64,000 nucleotides of DNA, from assembly GCF_001642085.1 (NCBI RefSeq), contig NZ_CP014699.1, positions 1,612,001-1,676,000 on the forward strand. Direction: 5' to 3'. Shown here one piece after another: positions 22,742 to 30,575 of the stretch. This DNA is from Streptococcus pantholopis (GTDB lineage: Bacteria > Bacillota > Bacilli > Lactobacillales > Streptococcaceae). The notes under the pieces are model-generated. The model saw nothing but the letters and a program-made list of their open reading frames with translations. It was not told where the DNA came from and did not search any database. Position numbers and translations under genes: made by a program. The stretch's first letter is position 1, and the number at the start of each line of letters is the position of its first letter.

Positions 22742-22790
22742 TCAAAAAAATCTTCTGCCTCAATACAAGAGACAGAAAGATAGTTTTTTT
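22742..22790 (-). terminator. Terminator after the SDR operon
   Basis: TCTTCTGCCTC (22751-22761) pairs with GAGACAGAAAGA (22769-22780); a run of seven Ts follows on the minus strand and another on the plus strand. Confidence 0.7.
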
Positions 22791-22822
22791 ATCAGCAGCA
22801 AGAACTGCAAGCTGGTATTTAA

Positions 22823-23677
22823 TCAATTGCTGTTAAACATCGCTATTTTTTGATCACAGTAATCAATCAGCTGTTTGGCTTTCTCAAATGAAAATTCTTT
22901 TTCAGAGACAGGCGCCAATTTCATGTCATCAAAGTAAGCTCCGCTTAGGTCAGATACTTCAGGGGAAAGCGCCAGAAAATAACCTGTCTTAATTCCTTCA
23001 TCCAATCCTTTTGCCTTAGACAAAAGTTTGCTGGTTTCGGAGTCTTTTGTCGCTTTTGAACCTTTAACTAAATTCGTGGCTATTAAACCTGGATGGTAGG
23101 CGTTAACAGTGATTTTTGAACCTTGTAAATGAAACTGATGTGCCTGATACCGTGTCAGCCAAATTGTATACAGTTTAGAGGTATCGTAGGCCAGTTTAGG
23201 ACTGTATTTCTTTTCAAATCCAAAATCAAGTCCTTGGGGTTCTGCAAAATGATGCATGTAAGAGGAGGTGTTGATAACACGGCCTCCGTTCGAATGTTCA
23301 AGAAGCGGCTGGAGTTCTTTTGTCAAGATATAAGGCACCATGACAGATAGCATAAAAGTGATTTCAATGTTTTCTGATGTAGCTAGGCGTTCTGCTCCTG
23401 AATATAGCCCTGCATTGTTAATTAGGACATCAATCTGTGTAAAATGGTTTTTAATTTCTCTGACAAAGCGGTAAACATCCGTCATGCTGGAAAAGTCAGC
23501 CAAGTAAGCCGAAACACGGCTGTTCGAAGATGAGGCTTTAACATCTCGGAGTGCGGCTGCCAGCTTTTCACTGTTTCGCCCATGAAGGATGATTTCATGT
23601 CCTTCACTAGCTAATTTTAAAGCTAGATGTTTGCCGATACCGTCTGTAGAGCCTGTAATTAAAATTGTTTTTGTCAT
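22823..23677 (-). CDS. Short-chain dehydrogenase/reductase
   Basis: A 284-residue NAD(P)-dependent oxidoreductase with the Rossmann loop TGSTDGIG (residues 8-15), NNAGLY near 90 and the catalytic pair in YDTSK (about residue 165), close to the retinol-dehydrogenase/protochlorophyllide-reductase-like SDRs. The substrate is unknown. It is the last gene of a three-gene operon whose other members are an alpha/beta hydrolase (1-base spacing) and a quinone-oxidoreductase-like enzyme. The set looks like a detoxification or redox-stress module under the nearby Rrf2 regulator, which is inference from context. Confidence 0.85.
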   Translation of the reverse strand: MTKTILITGSTDGIGKHLALKLASEGHEIILHGRNSEKLAAALRDVKASSSNSRVSAYLADFSSMTDVYRFVREIKNHFTQIDVLINNAGLYSGAERLATSENIEITFMLSVMVPYILTKELQPLLEHSNGGRVINTSSYMHHFAEPQGLDFGFEKKYSPKLAYDTSKLYTIWLTRYQAHQFHLQGSKITVNAYHPGLIATNLVKGSKATKDSETSKLLSKAKGLDEGIKTGYFLALSPEVSDLSGAYFDDMKLAPVSEKEFSFEKAKQLIDYCDQKIAMFNSN

Positions 23678-23678
23678 G

Positions 23679-24515
23679 CTACTCCTCCAAAAAGTCTGAC
23701 AATGCCTTTGAAAACTCGTCTGCGTATTGAAAAATAGAACCGTGCCCTGCCTTAGGATAAATAATCAATTGGCTATTTGCAATCTTTTGATGCATATCAT
23801 AAGAATTTTCTGTCGGCACTTGCATATCCTTATCGCCATTAACAATCAGAGTTGGCTGGCCGATGTAGCTCAGATCATCCTGTGCTGCTTTGCCCCAGCG
23901 TTTAATTGCTCTCAACTGTGTCAGAAAACCTGTAACGGCCATTTTTTTATCTTGAGCTTCTGTTTTTCTTGTAACCATACGACTTAAGACTCGCTCTGCT
24001 TCGACTCCGCCTTCTTCATCATGATTATAGAAAATATAGCGCTTGGGATCGACACCTTGCAGACCTGCTTTTAGCATATAACGAAAAGTCTTTCCTGTCA
24101 CCTTATCCATTTCCTTCCCCCCACGGGGTCCTGTCCCTGCTAATATCAGACGATTAACCAAACTGTTATTAGTACGGACTATTTCCTGAGCAATCATTCC
24201 ACCCATAGATAATCCAAGCAGATTAATCCTTTTGTATCCCAGTTCCTGCACGATAGCGATAGTCTGTTCTGCCATTTCAGGAATGCTCGGAGCCACCTTA
24301 CCTTGACTGGCTCCCACTCCAGGCAAATCTAGAACAATGACGTGCTGCTTCTCAGCTAATAAGTCTAATAATTTAGGATCCCAATTATCCAAGGTTGCTG
24401 CAAGATGGACCAGCATAACCAAAGGAAATTCTGACTTTCCTTTCCCTAATTCCCTATAGGCAATCTGATTGCCCGCAACCATTAGATACTGATTTTTACT
24501 TGTAATATAAGACAT
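23679..24515 (-). CDS. Alpha/beta hydrolase
   Basis: A 278-residue alpha/beta-hydrolase fold protein. The nucleophile elbow GLSMGG puts the catalytic Ser near residue 104. IVNGDKDMQVP holds the likely Asp and KAGHGS the catalytic His near 257. The HLAATLDNWDP segment corresponds to the oxyanion HG-type motif, though in altered form. AAGGAG precedes the start. It is the middle gene of the operon, 18 bases after the MDR gene. Esterase, lactonase or C-C hydrolase activity cannot be chosen from sequence. Confidence 0.85.
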   Translation of the reverse strand: MSYITSKNQYLMVAGNQIAYRELGKGKSEFPLVMLVHLAATLDNWDPKLLDLLAEKQHVIVLDLPGVGASQGKVAPSIPEMAEQTIAIVQELGYKRINLLGLSMGGMIAQEIVRTNNSLVNRLILAGTGPRGGKEMDKVTGKTFRYMLKAGLQGVDPKRYIFYNHDEEGGVEAERVLSRMVTRKTEAQDKKMAVTGFLTQLRAIKRWGKAAQDDLSYIGQPTLIVNGDKDMQVPTENSYDMHQKIANSQLIIYPKAGHGSIFQYADEFSKALSDFLEE

Positions 24516-24533
24516 TCTTTCTCCTTAATAAAC

Positions 24534-25532
24534 TTAGAAACTGAGAACCGTTTTCCCACGAGAACGGCCATTAGCTACTTTATCCAGCGCAGCATTGACT
24601 TCTTCAAATGGATAGATAGTATCGATAGATGGCTTGATCTGGAGTTCACTGAAAATGTCTGCAACTTCTTGGAGCTGCTGACCATTGCTCTCCACAAAAA
24701 TGAAATAGTAGTGAACACCGTATTTGGCAGCCATTTGATCAAATTTACGCCCAGCTGAAGCAAATAGGAGCTGTTTATATTTTGGCAGATGCATCCGCTT
24801 AGCAAAGGCTCCATTTGGCATAGCACGAAGCGATACTAACCGGCCGCCTTTTTTCATGATGGACATTTGCTTTTCAGTCTCAGCTCCGCCGAGAGTATCT
24901 AAAACATAGTCAATTTCTGAAAGAATTTTGGTATAGTCTTCTTTTTTGTAATCAATAAACTGGTTTGCTCCAAGTGCCATGACCCTCTCCGCATTGGACC
25001 CATCACCATTGGTAATAACAGTCAGGCCCCTGGCCTTGGCAATCGGAATGGCCATCCCACCTACACCCCCTGTGCCGCCTGAGATGAAGATAGTCTTGCC
25101 TGCTTGTGCTTCCATTAAATCAAGAGCCTGCATAATGGTCAGAGCTGTGAGAGGAACAGCTGCAGCCTCTGCATCTGTTAAATAGTCTGGCACCTTAGCA
25201 AGCGCTTGGCTATCTACCGCTACAAACTCGGCAAAGGCTCCTATATTATCTAAGGGTAAACGGCCAAAGACACGGTCGCCGACTGCAAATTTCGTCACAT
25301 TTGAACCAACTTCCTCTATTAGGCCAACGACTTCATTACCGGCAGTCTGCGGCAGTTTATAAGGAACAATCATCTTGACTTCTCCGCGAGAAATCATATT
25401 ATCTAAAGGGTTGACACCAGCTGCCCTTACCTTAATCAAGACTTGGCTGTTTGAAATTTTTGGTTTGGCAATTTCTGTTATCTTCAGTGCGATTTTGTTT
25501 TTATCGTAAGTTGTGTGCTGTGCTGCTTTCAT
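24534..25532 (-). CDS. Zinc-free medium-chain oxidoreductase (quinone oxidoreductase-like)
   Basis: A 332-residue MDR-family NADP-dependent reductase. The N-terminal GroES-like domain has AAGVNPLDNMISRGE, and the cofactor domain has SGGTGGVGGMAIPIAKARG near residue 150. The cysteine ligands of zinc alcohol dehydrogenases are absent, which places it with quinone/enone reductases. It is the first gene of the operon, and a TTGTATCGATTACAA palindrome at 25560-25574 lies 28 bases upstream of its ATG, matching one at the Rrf2 gene. Likely role: reduction of electrophilic quinones or enones. Confidence 0.85.
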   Translation of the reverse strand: MKAAQHTTYDKNKIALKITEIAKPKISNSQVLIKVRAAGVNPLDNMISRGEVKMIVPYKLPQTAGNEVVGLIEEVGSNVTKFAVGDRVFGRLPLDNIGAFAEFVAVDSQALAKVPDYLTDAEAAAVPLTALTIMQALDLMEAQAGKTIFISGGTGGVGGMAIPIAKARGLTVITNGDGSNAERVMALGANQFIDYKKEDYTKILSEIDYVLDTLGGAETEKQMSIMKKGGRLVSLRAMPNGAFAKRMHLPKYKQLLFASAGRKFDQMAAKYGVHYYFIFVESNGQQLQEVADIFSELQIKPSIDTIYPFEEVNAALDKVANGRSRGKTVLSF

Positions 25533-25559
25533 TTTTTTCTTTCCTTTTTTTATTTGTAT

Positions 25560-25574
25560 TTGTATCGATTACAA
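25560..25574. promoter_or_regulatory. Palindrome upstream of the MDR operon (candidate Rrf2 operator)
   Basis: TTGTATCGATTACAA shares both arms (TTGTA/TACAA) with the perfect palindrome upstream of the Rrf2-type gene. Confidence 0.65.
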
Positions 25575-25589
25575 GTCTATGTTACATTT

Positions 25590-25623
25590 GAGAAAATCTG
25601 ACTGTAGCATCTATAGTCAGATT
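25590..25623 (-). terminator. Terminator of the Rrf2-type gene
   Basis: AATCTGACT (25595-25603) pairs with AGTCAGATT (25615-25623); the minus strand then reads TTTTCTC. The stem reaches the stop codon. Confidence 0.65.
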
Positions 25624-26048
25624 CAACTTTTCTGGGCTGTTAGATAAAGGTTGTTAATCACATGACTCAGTGTTTGCTTCACTAAGACTCCTTCCAGCTG
25701 TTTTTCCACACTTGAAAAAATGGGAACCATAGCGCCTTCCATATGCTTGCCAATGGGGCATTCTTTGTTAGTGTTTTGATGAACTTGAAAGAGGCTGATA
25801 TGATCAATTTCCTGAGTCGCATAATAAATCTCTAGTAAAGAAATTTCCTTAGGCGGTTTGCTCAGCTGGTAACCGGTTCGTCCCTGATGAGAAGTCATCA
25901 GGCCAGCATTTTTCAAAAGAGCAATAACTTTCCGAATATAGCTAGCATTGGTCCCGACGCTTTCTGCTAAAGCCTGAGAGCTTAGTGTCTCTTTACTTTC
26001 ACTAACCATGGTTAAGATGTGCAGAGCGACAGAAAACTTTGTGTCCAT
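25623..26048 (-). CDS. Rrf2-family transcriptional regulator (YwnA-like)
   Basis: A 141-residue winged-helix regulator: MDTKFSVALHILTMV, then SVGTNASYIRKVIALLKNAGLM as the recognition helix and GYQLSKPPKEISLLEIY as wing and dimer helix. Only one Cys is present (ECPIGKHM), so it lacks the three-Cys iron-sulfur site of IscR/NsrR and resembles YwnA/CymR-type members. The ATG at 26048 with AAGGGGGAG before it is preferred over one 18 codons earlier that lies on the palindrome. It probably represses itself and the adjacent operon through the shared palindromes. Confidence 0.88.
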   Translation of the reverse strand: MDTKFSVALHILTMVSESKETLSSQALAESVGTNASYIRKVIALLKNAGLMTSHQGRTGYQLSKPPKEISLLEIYYATQEIDHISLFQVHQNTNKECPIGKHMEGAMVPIFSSVEKQLEGVLVKQTLSHVINNLYLTAQKS

Positions 26049-26071
26049 AATCTCCCCCTTATTTAGTGTTC

Positions 26072-26086
26072 TTGTATCTGATACAA
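26072..26086. promoter_or_regulatory. Perfect palindrome upstream of the Rrf2-type gene
   Basis: TTGTATCTGATACAA is a 7-1-7 palindrome lying between the gene's likely -35 (TTGTTT) and start. Confidence 0.7.
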
Positions 26087-26142
26087 AAAACAAGTTTACC
26101 ACAAGATTTTCCTTCTGGCAAGACTTTTGCTTGATTTTTTCA

Positions 26143-26295
26143 GGTTAATAACGCTCTTCTAAATCACAATAAAAAGAGATGGATAGATGGCATCCCGCTT
26201 TTTCCGTCCGTAGCGAGGATTATACCAAAGTTTATGGCTAATGGCTTTCGGCCTTAACTCATGACTTTCTAGTCAACAGATCGTTATTTTTAACC
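26143..26295. repeat. Possible small inverted-repeat element
   Basis: GGTTAATAACG (26143-26153) and CGTTATTTTTAACC (26282-26295) are imperfect inverted ends of a 153-bp non-coding stretch. It could be a miniature element or chance. Besides this and the oppF terminator I see nothing in 26100-26512. Confidence 0.3.
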
Positions 26296-26304
26296 ACACA
26301 AGAC

Positions 26305-26353
26305 CGTAAGTCATATAAAATAGGGCAGGTATCCCAAAATGGATAACCTGCCC
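26305..26353 (-). terminator. Terminator after the opp operon
   Basis: GGGCAGGTATCC (26323-26334) pairs with GGATAACCTGCCC (26341-26353); the minus strand then reads TATTTTATAT. It sits about 160 bases past oppF. Confidence 0.65.
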
Positions 26354-26512
26354 AGTCTCACTAAAAGGGAACTGTATAGACATAAAGTTTCCTTCACTCA
26401 GCTGTATGCGTTTGTTCTCGTCCCGACTGTTCCTAACTTGATACAGTCACAGATAGGACATAGGGCATTTTTTGCATCAGGAGTTTGTCCTCTTGATTCT
26501 GCATAGGACGTT

Positions 26513-27448
26513 TTAATTTTTTGCAGTTTTCCGATAAGCTTTTGCTTCATCAGCTGTTGACAGCACAAAATGTCCGGGGGTGATTTCATGCATTGTCCGC
26601 TCCTGACCGTCTAATTCCTGCTTAGGATCGTAAACGTAAGGTACACGTCGGCGTTCGAATTCCGGATCAGGTTCAGGAATAGCCGTCAAAAGACTTTTCG
26701 TATAAGGGTGAATAGGGTTGTTATAAACTGCATCAGCAGTCCCTATTTCTAAGATTTTTCCCCAATGCATAACACCGATACGGTCAGAAATATATTTCAC
26801 CATTGACAAATCATGGGCGATAAAAAGATAGGTCAGGCCTTGTTCATGCTGCAATTGCTGCAGTAAGTTGACAACTTGTGCCTGAATCGAAACATCAAGT
26901 GCTGAAATCGGCTCATCGGCGATGATGAATTTTGGCTCAACAGCCAGAGCCCGTGCAATCCCGATCCGCTGACGCTGACCGCCTGAAAACTCATGCGGAT
27001 AGCGGGTCAGATGATCTTTATTAAGTCCTACAAGCGCCAGTAGTTCCTGAACTCTCTGCTGGCGTTCTTCTTTACTTTTAGACAGTTTATGAATATCCAG
27101 CCCTTCAGCCACAATATCACGAATCTTCATTCGGCCGTTAAGACTGGCCTGAGGATCCTGAAAAATCATTTGGGCATCCTTACGAAAATCATGGAGCTGT
27201 TTTCCCTTTAAATGCGATATGGTTTGCTGATTAAAGACAATTTCACCTTTGTCGATGTCATAAAGCTTGAGAATAGCCCGTCCGACGGTTGTTTTTCCGG
27301 ATCCGGATTCTCCGACCAGCCCTAAAACTTCCCCCTCATAAATATCAAAGCTGACATTGTCAATAGCCTTCACTTCGTTTTTTTTGCCTTTATTGAAGGT
27401 TAAAGATATATTTTTGACTTCAACAAGCTTTTTACGATTCTCAGTCAT
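26513..27448 (-). CDS. oppF: Oligopeptide ABC transporter ATPase OppF
   Basis: One of the two ATPases powering oligopeptide import. The 311-residue protein has Walker A GESGSGKTTVG near residue 40, the ABC signature SGGQRQRIGIARAL, Walker B FIIADEP and the H-loop IAHDLS, followed by the OppD/F C-terminal extension (NPIHPYTKSLLTAIPEPDP) that in relatives binds a cluster or helps dimerise. It overlaps oppD by 8 bases and is the last gene of oppABCDF. Confidence 0.95.
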   Translation of the reverse strand: MTENRKKLVEVKNISLTFNKGKKNEVKAIDNVSFDIYEGEVLGLVGESGSGKTTVGRAILKLYDIDKGEIVFNQQTISHLKGKQLHDFRKDAQMIFQDPQASLNGRMKIRDIVAEGLDIHKLSKSKEERQQRVQELLALVGLNKDHLTRYPHEFSGGQRQRIGIARALAVEPKFIIADEPISALDVSIQAQVVNLLQQLQHEQGLTYLFIAHDLSMVKYISDRIGVMHWGKILEIGTADAVYNNPIHPYTKSLLTAIPEPDPEFERRRVPYVYDPKQELDGQERTMHEITPGHFVLSTADEAKAYRKTAKN

Positions 27449-28493
27449 TACTCTTTTCTCCCTTCAATTCTTCCCACCTTTGCCACCGTTTTGCAATAGC
27501 TGCCGGTACTTTTACTCTGGGAGCCCGTTCATCCAGCAACCAAGTAGCTGCATAATGCGACTCAGAGACCTTAAACATCGGCGGTTCTTCTTCACGGTCG
27601 ATATCTAGGGCAAATTCATTTCGCGGAGCAAATGCATCTCCCTTAGGAGGATTGAGCAAATCAGGCGGTGTTCCGGGTATAGACCGGAGACTTCCGGCTT
27701 CTGTATCGGTTGTCGGCATCGAATTAAGCAAGCCCCAAGTGTAGGGATGCTGCGGATTGTAGAAAACTTCATCGACTGTCCCGTATTCAACGATTTTACC
27801 AGCGTACATTACAGCTACACGGTCAGCCATTCCGGCAACTACACCGAGGTCATGGGTAATGAAAATAATTGAAGCTTTGCGTTCTTTCTGAATGTCCTTC
27901 ATTAAATTAAGAATTTGGGCCTGAATCGTTACGTCTAATGCTGTAGTCGGTTCATCAGCGATAAGGATTTCGGGATTGGCAGCCAGTGCAATAGCAATAA
28001 CCGCCCGCTGACGCATTCCCCCTGACCATTGGTGCGGATAGTCATTGATATGCTCCTCTGCATTAGGAATGCCGACGCTTTTCATCAGTTCAAGGGCTCT
28101 TTGCAGCGCCTCTTGTTTAGAAATATCTTCATGGAGCAGCATAGGTTCAGCAATCTGCTTACCGATTTTCATTGTCGGATCAAGGCTGGTCATCGGGTCT
28201 TGGAAAATCATGGCTATCTCATTGCCCCGAATCTTTACCCACTCTTCTTCCTTTAATTCATGCAGCTTAGTTCCTTTATAATCAATCTCACCGCTAATTT
28301 CAGCATTAGCAGCTGACAAACCGATAAGTGTGCGGGTTGTTACTGACTTCCCACTCCCTGATTCTCCTACTATGGCAAGCGTTTCGCCTTTTTTCAATTC
28401 AAAATTGACATTTCGGATTGCTTGGACCTCTCCGGCATAAGTCTGAAAGTTCACATGGAGGTCTTTAACTTGTAAAATTGTTTCTTGACTCAT
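27441..28493 (-). CDS. oppD: Oligopeptide ABC transporter ATPase OppD
   Basis: Partner ATPase of OppF, 350 residues from the ATG at 28493, which AGGAGG precedes (an upstream start at 28550 would run into oppC). Walker A GESGSGKS, signature SGGMRQRAVIAIAL, Walker B ILIADEPTTALD and the oligopeptide-transporter C-terminal motif NPQHPYTWGLLNSMP are all present. Lies 10 bases after oppC. Confidence 0.95.
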   Translation of the reverse strand: MSQETILQVKDLHVNFQTYAGEVQAIRNVNFELKKGETLAIVGESGSGKSVTTRTLIGLSAANAEISGEIDYKGTKLHELKEEEWVKIRGNEIAMIFQDPMTSLDPTMKIGKQIAEPMLLHEDISKQEALQRALELMKSVGIPNAEEHINDYPHQWSGGMRQRAVIAIALAANPEILIADEPTTALDVTIQAQILNLMKDIQKERKASIIFITHDLGVVAGMADRVAVMYAGKIVEYGTVDEVFYNPQHPYTWGLLNSMPTTDTEAGSLRSIPGTPPDLLNPPKGDAFAPRNEFALDIDREEEPPMFKVSESHYAATWLLDERAPRVKVPAAIAKRWQRWEELKGEKSND

Positions 28494-28503
28494 TTCTTTC
28501 CTC

Positions 28504-29535
28504 CTAACGGTCCCCTGACTTAGGATCAAACGCATCACGAAGCCCGTCACCTAAGAGAATAAAGGCCAGCGAAATAAATACCAAGGCTAAGGCCGGCAGC
28601 ATCACCTGATAGGGATAGTACTGCAGGTTTTCCTGTGCATCTGTAATCAGCGACCCTAAGGAAGCTGTCGGCGGCTTAACGCCTAAATTAATGGCTGACA
28701 GCACAGCCTCATACATGATGGCACTGGGGACAGTCATCATGATCTGAACGATGATAATTCCAGAAATATTTGGAAGAATATGCTTGAAAGAAATTTTAGG
28801 TTTGCTTTCCCCTAAAGACTGTGCAGCCAAGACAAATTCACGTTCACGATAGGACAGCGTTAAATTTCTGACTTGGCGGGCCATTGCTGTCCACCCCACA
28901 ATAGCAATTGAGATGATAATAGAGGTCACACCGCTCCCAAGGAGCAGCCCCAGCATGGTAACAATAACTAAATTAGGAATAGAGGAAATAATTTCAATAA
29001 TCCGCTGCATCACGGTATCCACTCGGCCGCCGATATAGCCGGAAATCAGGCCGTAAGTGACCCCGATAATAAGGTCAATCAAGGTGGCAGCAATAGCAAT
29101 AAGCAAGGAAATCCTAATACCAACAATAATACGCTTGGCAACACTTCGTCCAAGATTGTCTGTTCCTAAAATGAACTTAGTGTCCGCAGGGACCCCCTGA
29201 TCAGCATAAACATCTGTTGCCTCTGTATTGCCGGCATACCTGATTGTCCCATTCCAAAAAGGAAGATGGTCGCTGATTTTAGGAGGGAGATTTCGATAAA
29301 CAGTCACTTCTTTTGTATTAAATTTATTAGCGTCATTTTGTGGAACAAAAAAAGTCGATGCTAATGAAAAAATAATCAAAAAAAGCAGGAACCACATCGA
29401 GATGACTCCCAAGCGGTTTTTCTTTAAACGCCGCCAAGCATCCTGTATAAAGGAGAGAGCTGGTTTTTCAATTTTTTCTTGGGAGCTGGCTGAACCAACT
29501 CCGACAAGAGTAAACATTTCATTTTTATTTGCCAT
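28504..29535 (-). CDS. oppC: Oligopeptide ABC transporter permease OppC
   Basis: A 343-residue inner-membrane permease. It has a cytoplasmic N-terminal tail, a first membrane segment (GVISMWFLLFLIIFSLAS), a long outer loop (about 75-130), and five further segments. The EAA loop EFVLAAQSLGESKPKISFKHILPN contacts the ATPases. Start ATG at 29535 (MANKNEMF), with AAGGAG upstream, replaces a longer alternative at 29586. Confidence 0.94.
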   Translation of the reverse strand: MANKNEMFTLVGVGSASSQEKIEKPALSFIQDAWRRLKKNRLGVISMWFLLFLIIFSLASTFFVPQNDANKFNTKEVTVYRNLPPKISDHLPFWNGTIRYAGNTEATDVYADQGVPADTKFILGTDNLGRSVAKRIIVGIRISLLIAIAATLIDLIIGVTYGLISGYIGGRVDTVMQRIIEIISSIPNLVIVTMLGLLLGSGVTSIIISIAIVGWTAMARQVRNLTLSYREREFVLAAQSLGESKPKISFKHILPNISGIIIVQIMMTVPSAIMYEAVLSAINLGVKPPTASLGSLITDAQENLQYYPYQVMLPALALVFISLAFILLGDGLRDAFDPKSGDR

Positions 29536-29545
29536 CACGTTCTCC

Positions 29546-30460
29546 TTACTGCAAGCGTACACGGGGATCAACAATGCTTGTGACAATATCAGTAACTAAA
29601 ATAGCAGCCATCAGCATCACAGCATAAACGATTGTTGTCCCCATAATAACCGGATAGTCCTTTGTTGGAATTGAGGAGACAAACTGCTGACCGATTCCTG
29701 GTATAGAAAAAATCTGCTCAATCAAGGCTGACCCTGTCAGTAAGTTAGCAGCTAAAGGGCCAACCAAGGTCAGAACAGGAATCATTGAATTTCGATAAGC
29801 ATGCTTTCTGGACACTTGGCGTTTAGCCAGGCCTTTAGCTCTGGCCAGCTGAATATAATCAGAATTCAGCGTTTCGATCATCTGACTTCTAAAAAAGCGA
29901 GTCACTTGAGCCAAAACCGGAATCGCTAAAGCCACTGAAGGCAGAATTGTCTGCGCAAAAGTTCCCCAGCCAGCCAGAGGCAGGAGGCCCCATTTAAAAC
30001 CAAAATAATCCAGCAGAATCAAACCAATAATAAAGGAAGGTACCGAAATGCCTAAGGTTGAAATGATACTTAAGCTATTATCCAGCCAATTATTCTTATT
30101 CCGCGCTGAAACTGCTCCGACAAAGAGACCAGCCAGCAAGCCGATAATCAGCGCCTGAATACCGAGATGGACAGAAACCCCTAAGCGCTGGGCAATTAAG
30201 CGGGAAACCGGCTGATTGATGGATTGATAGCTGGTGCCAAAATCACCATGCAAAACATCATAAAGGTATTTTAGATACTGCTGCCAAACTGGTTTGTCTA
30301 AACCATACTGTTTATTCATCAGAGCAACCATTTCATCAGTCAGTTTAGGATTATTGTAAGGTGTCCCCGGCAGTATCTGCATAAGAAAAAATGAGAGGGT
30401 TACAACAACCCAAAGTGTCACAAGAAGAATCGCAACACGCTTAAGAATATATTTAGCCAT
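29546..30460 (-). CDS. oppB: Oligopeptide ABC transporter permease OppB
   Basis: A 304-residue permease, with N-terminal segment YILKRVAILLVTLWVVVTLS, the GTPYNNPKLTDEM outer region, and the EAA motif YIQLARAKGLAKRQVSRKHAYRNS. Start ATG at 30460 with GAAGGA upstream; an in-frame start 30 codons earlier would read through two hairpins and is rejected. Two strong hairpins lie between it and oppA. Confidence 0.94.
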   Translation of the reverse strand: MAKYILKRVAILLVTLWVVVTLSFFLMQILPGTPYNNPKLTDEMVALMNKQYGLDKPVWQQYLKYLYDVLHGDFGTSYQSINQPVSRLIAQRLGVSVHLGIQALIIGLLAGLFVGAVSARNKNNWLDNSLSIISTLGISVPSFIIGLILLDYFGFKWGLLPLAGWGTFAQTILPSVALAIPVLAQVTRFFRSQMIETLNSDYIQLARAKGLAKRQVSRKHAYRNSMIPVLTLVGPLAANLLTGSALIEQIFSIPGIGQQFVSSIPTKDYPVIMGTTIVYAVMLMAAILVTDIVTSIVDPRVRLQ

Positions 30461-30480
30461 AATCTTTCCTTCTGTTAATT

Positions 30481-30546
30481 TGCTTTTGTTGGGAGAAAAA
30501 AATTTTTCTCCCAACAAAAGCAAGAATTGGAGCCAGCCAATTCTTG
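30481..30546 (-). terminator. Double hairpin between oppA and oppB (attenuator)
   Basis: First hairpin in the direction of transcription: CAAGAATTGG/CCAATTCTTG (30521-30530, 30537-30546), 6-nt loop. Second: a perfect 20-bp arm pair, 30481-30500 with 30503-30522. The second contains a T-rich loop and could act as a partial terminator or 3'-end stabiliser that keeps oppA message above oppBCDF. Confidence 0.75.
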
Positions 30547-30575
30547 CCAATTATTTGCTGTTTTTTTACCAAAAT

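Noticed and set aside
26398..26589. 63-residue frame with CPICDC motif at the oppF end
   Set aside because: It overlaps oppF in another frame, has no ribosome site, and the Cys pattern is too short to mean a zinc finger.
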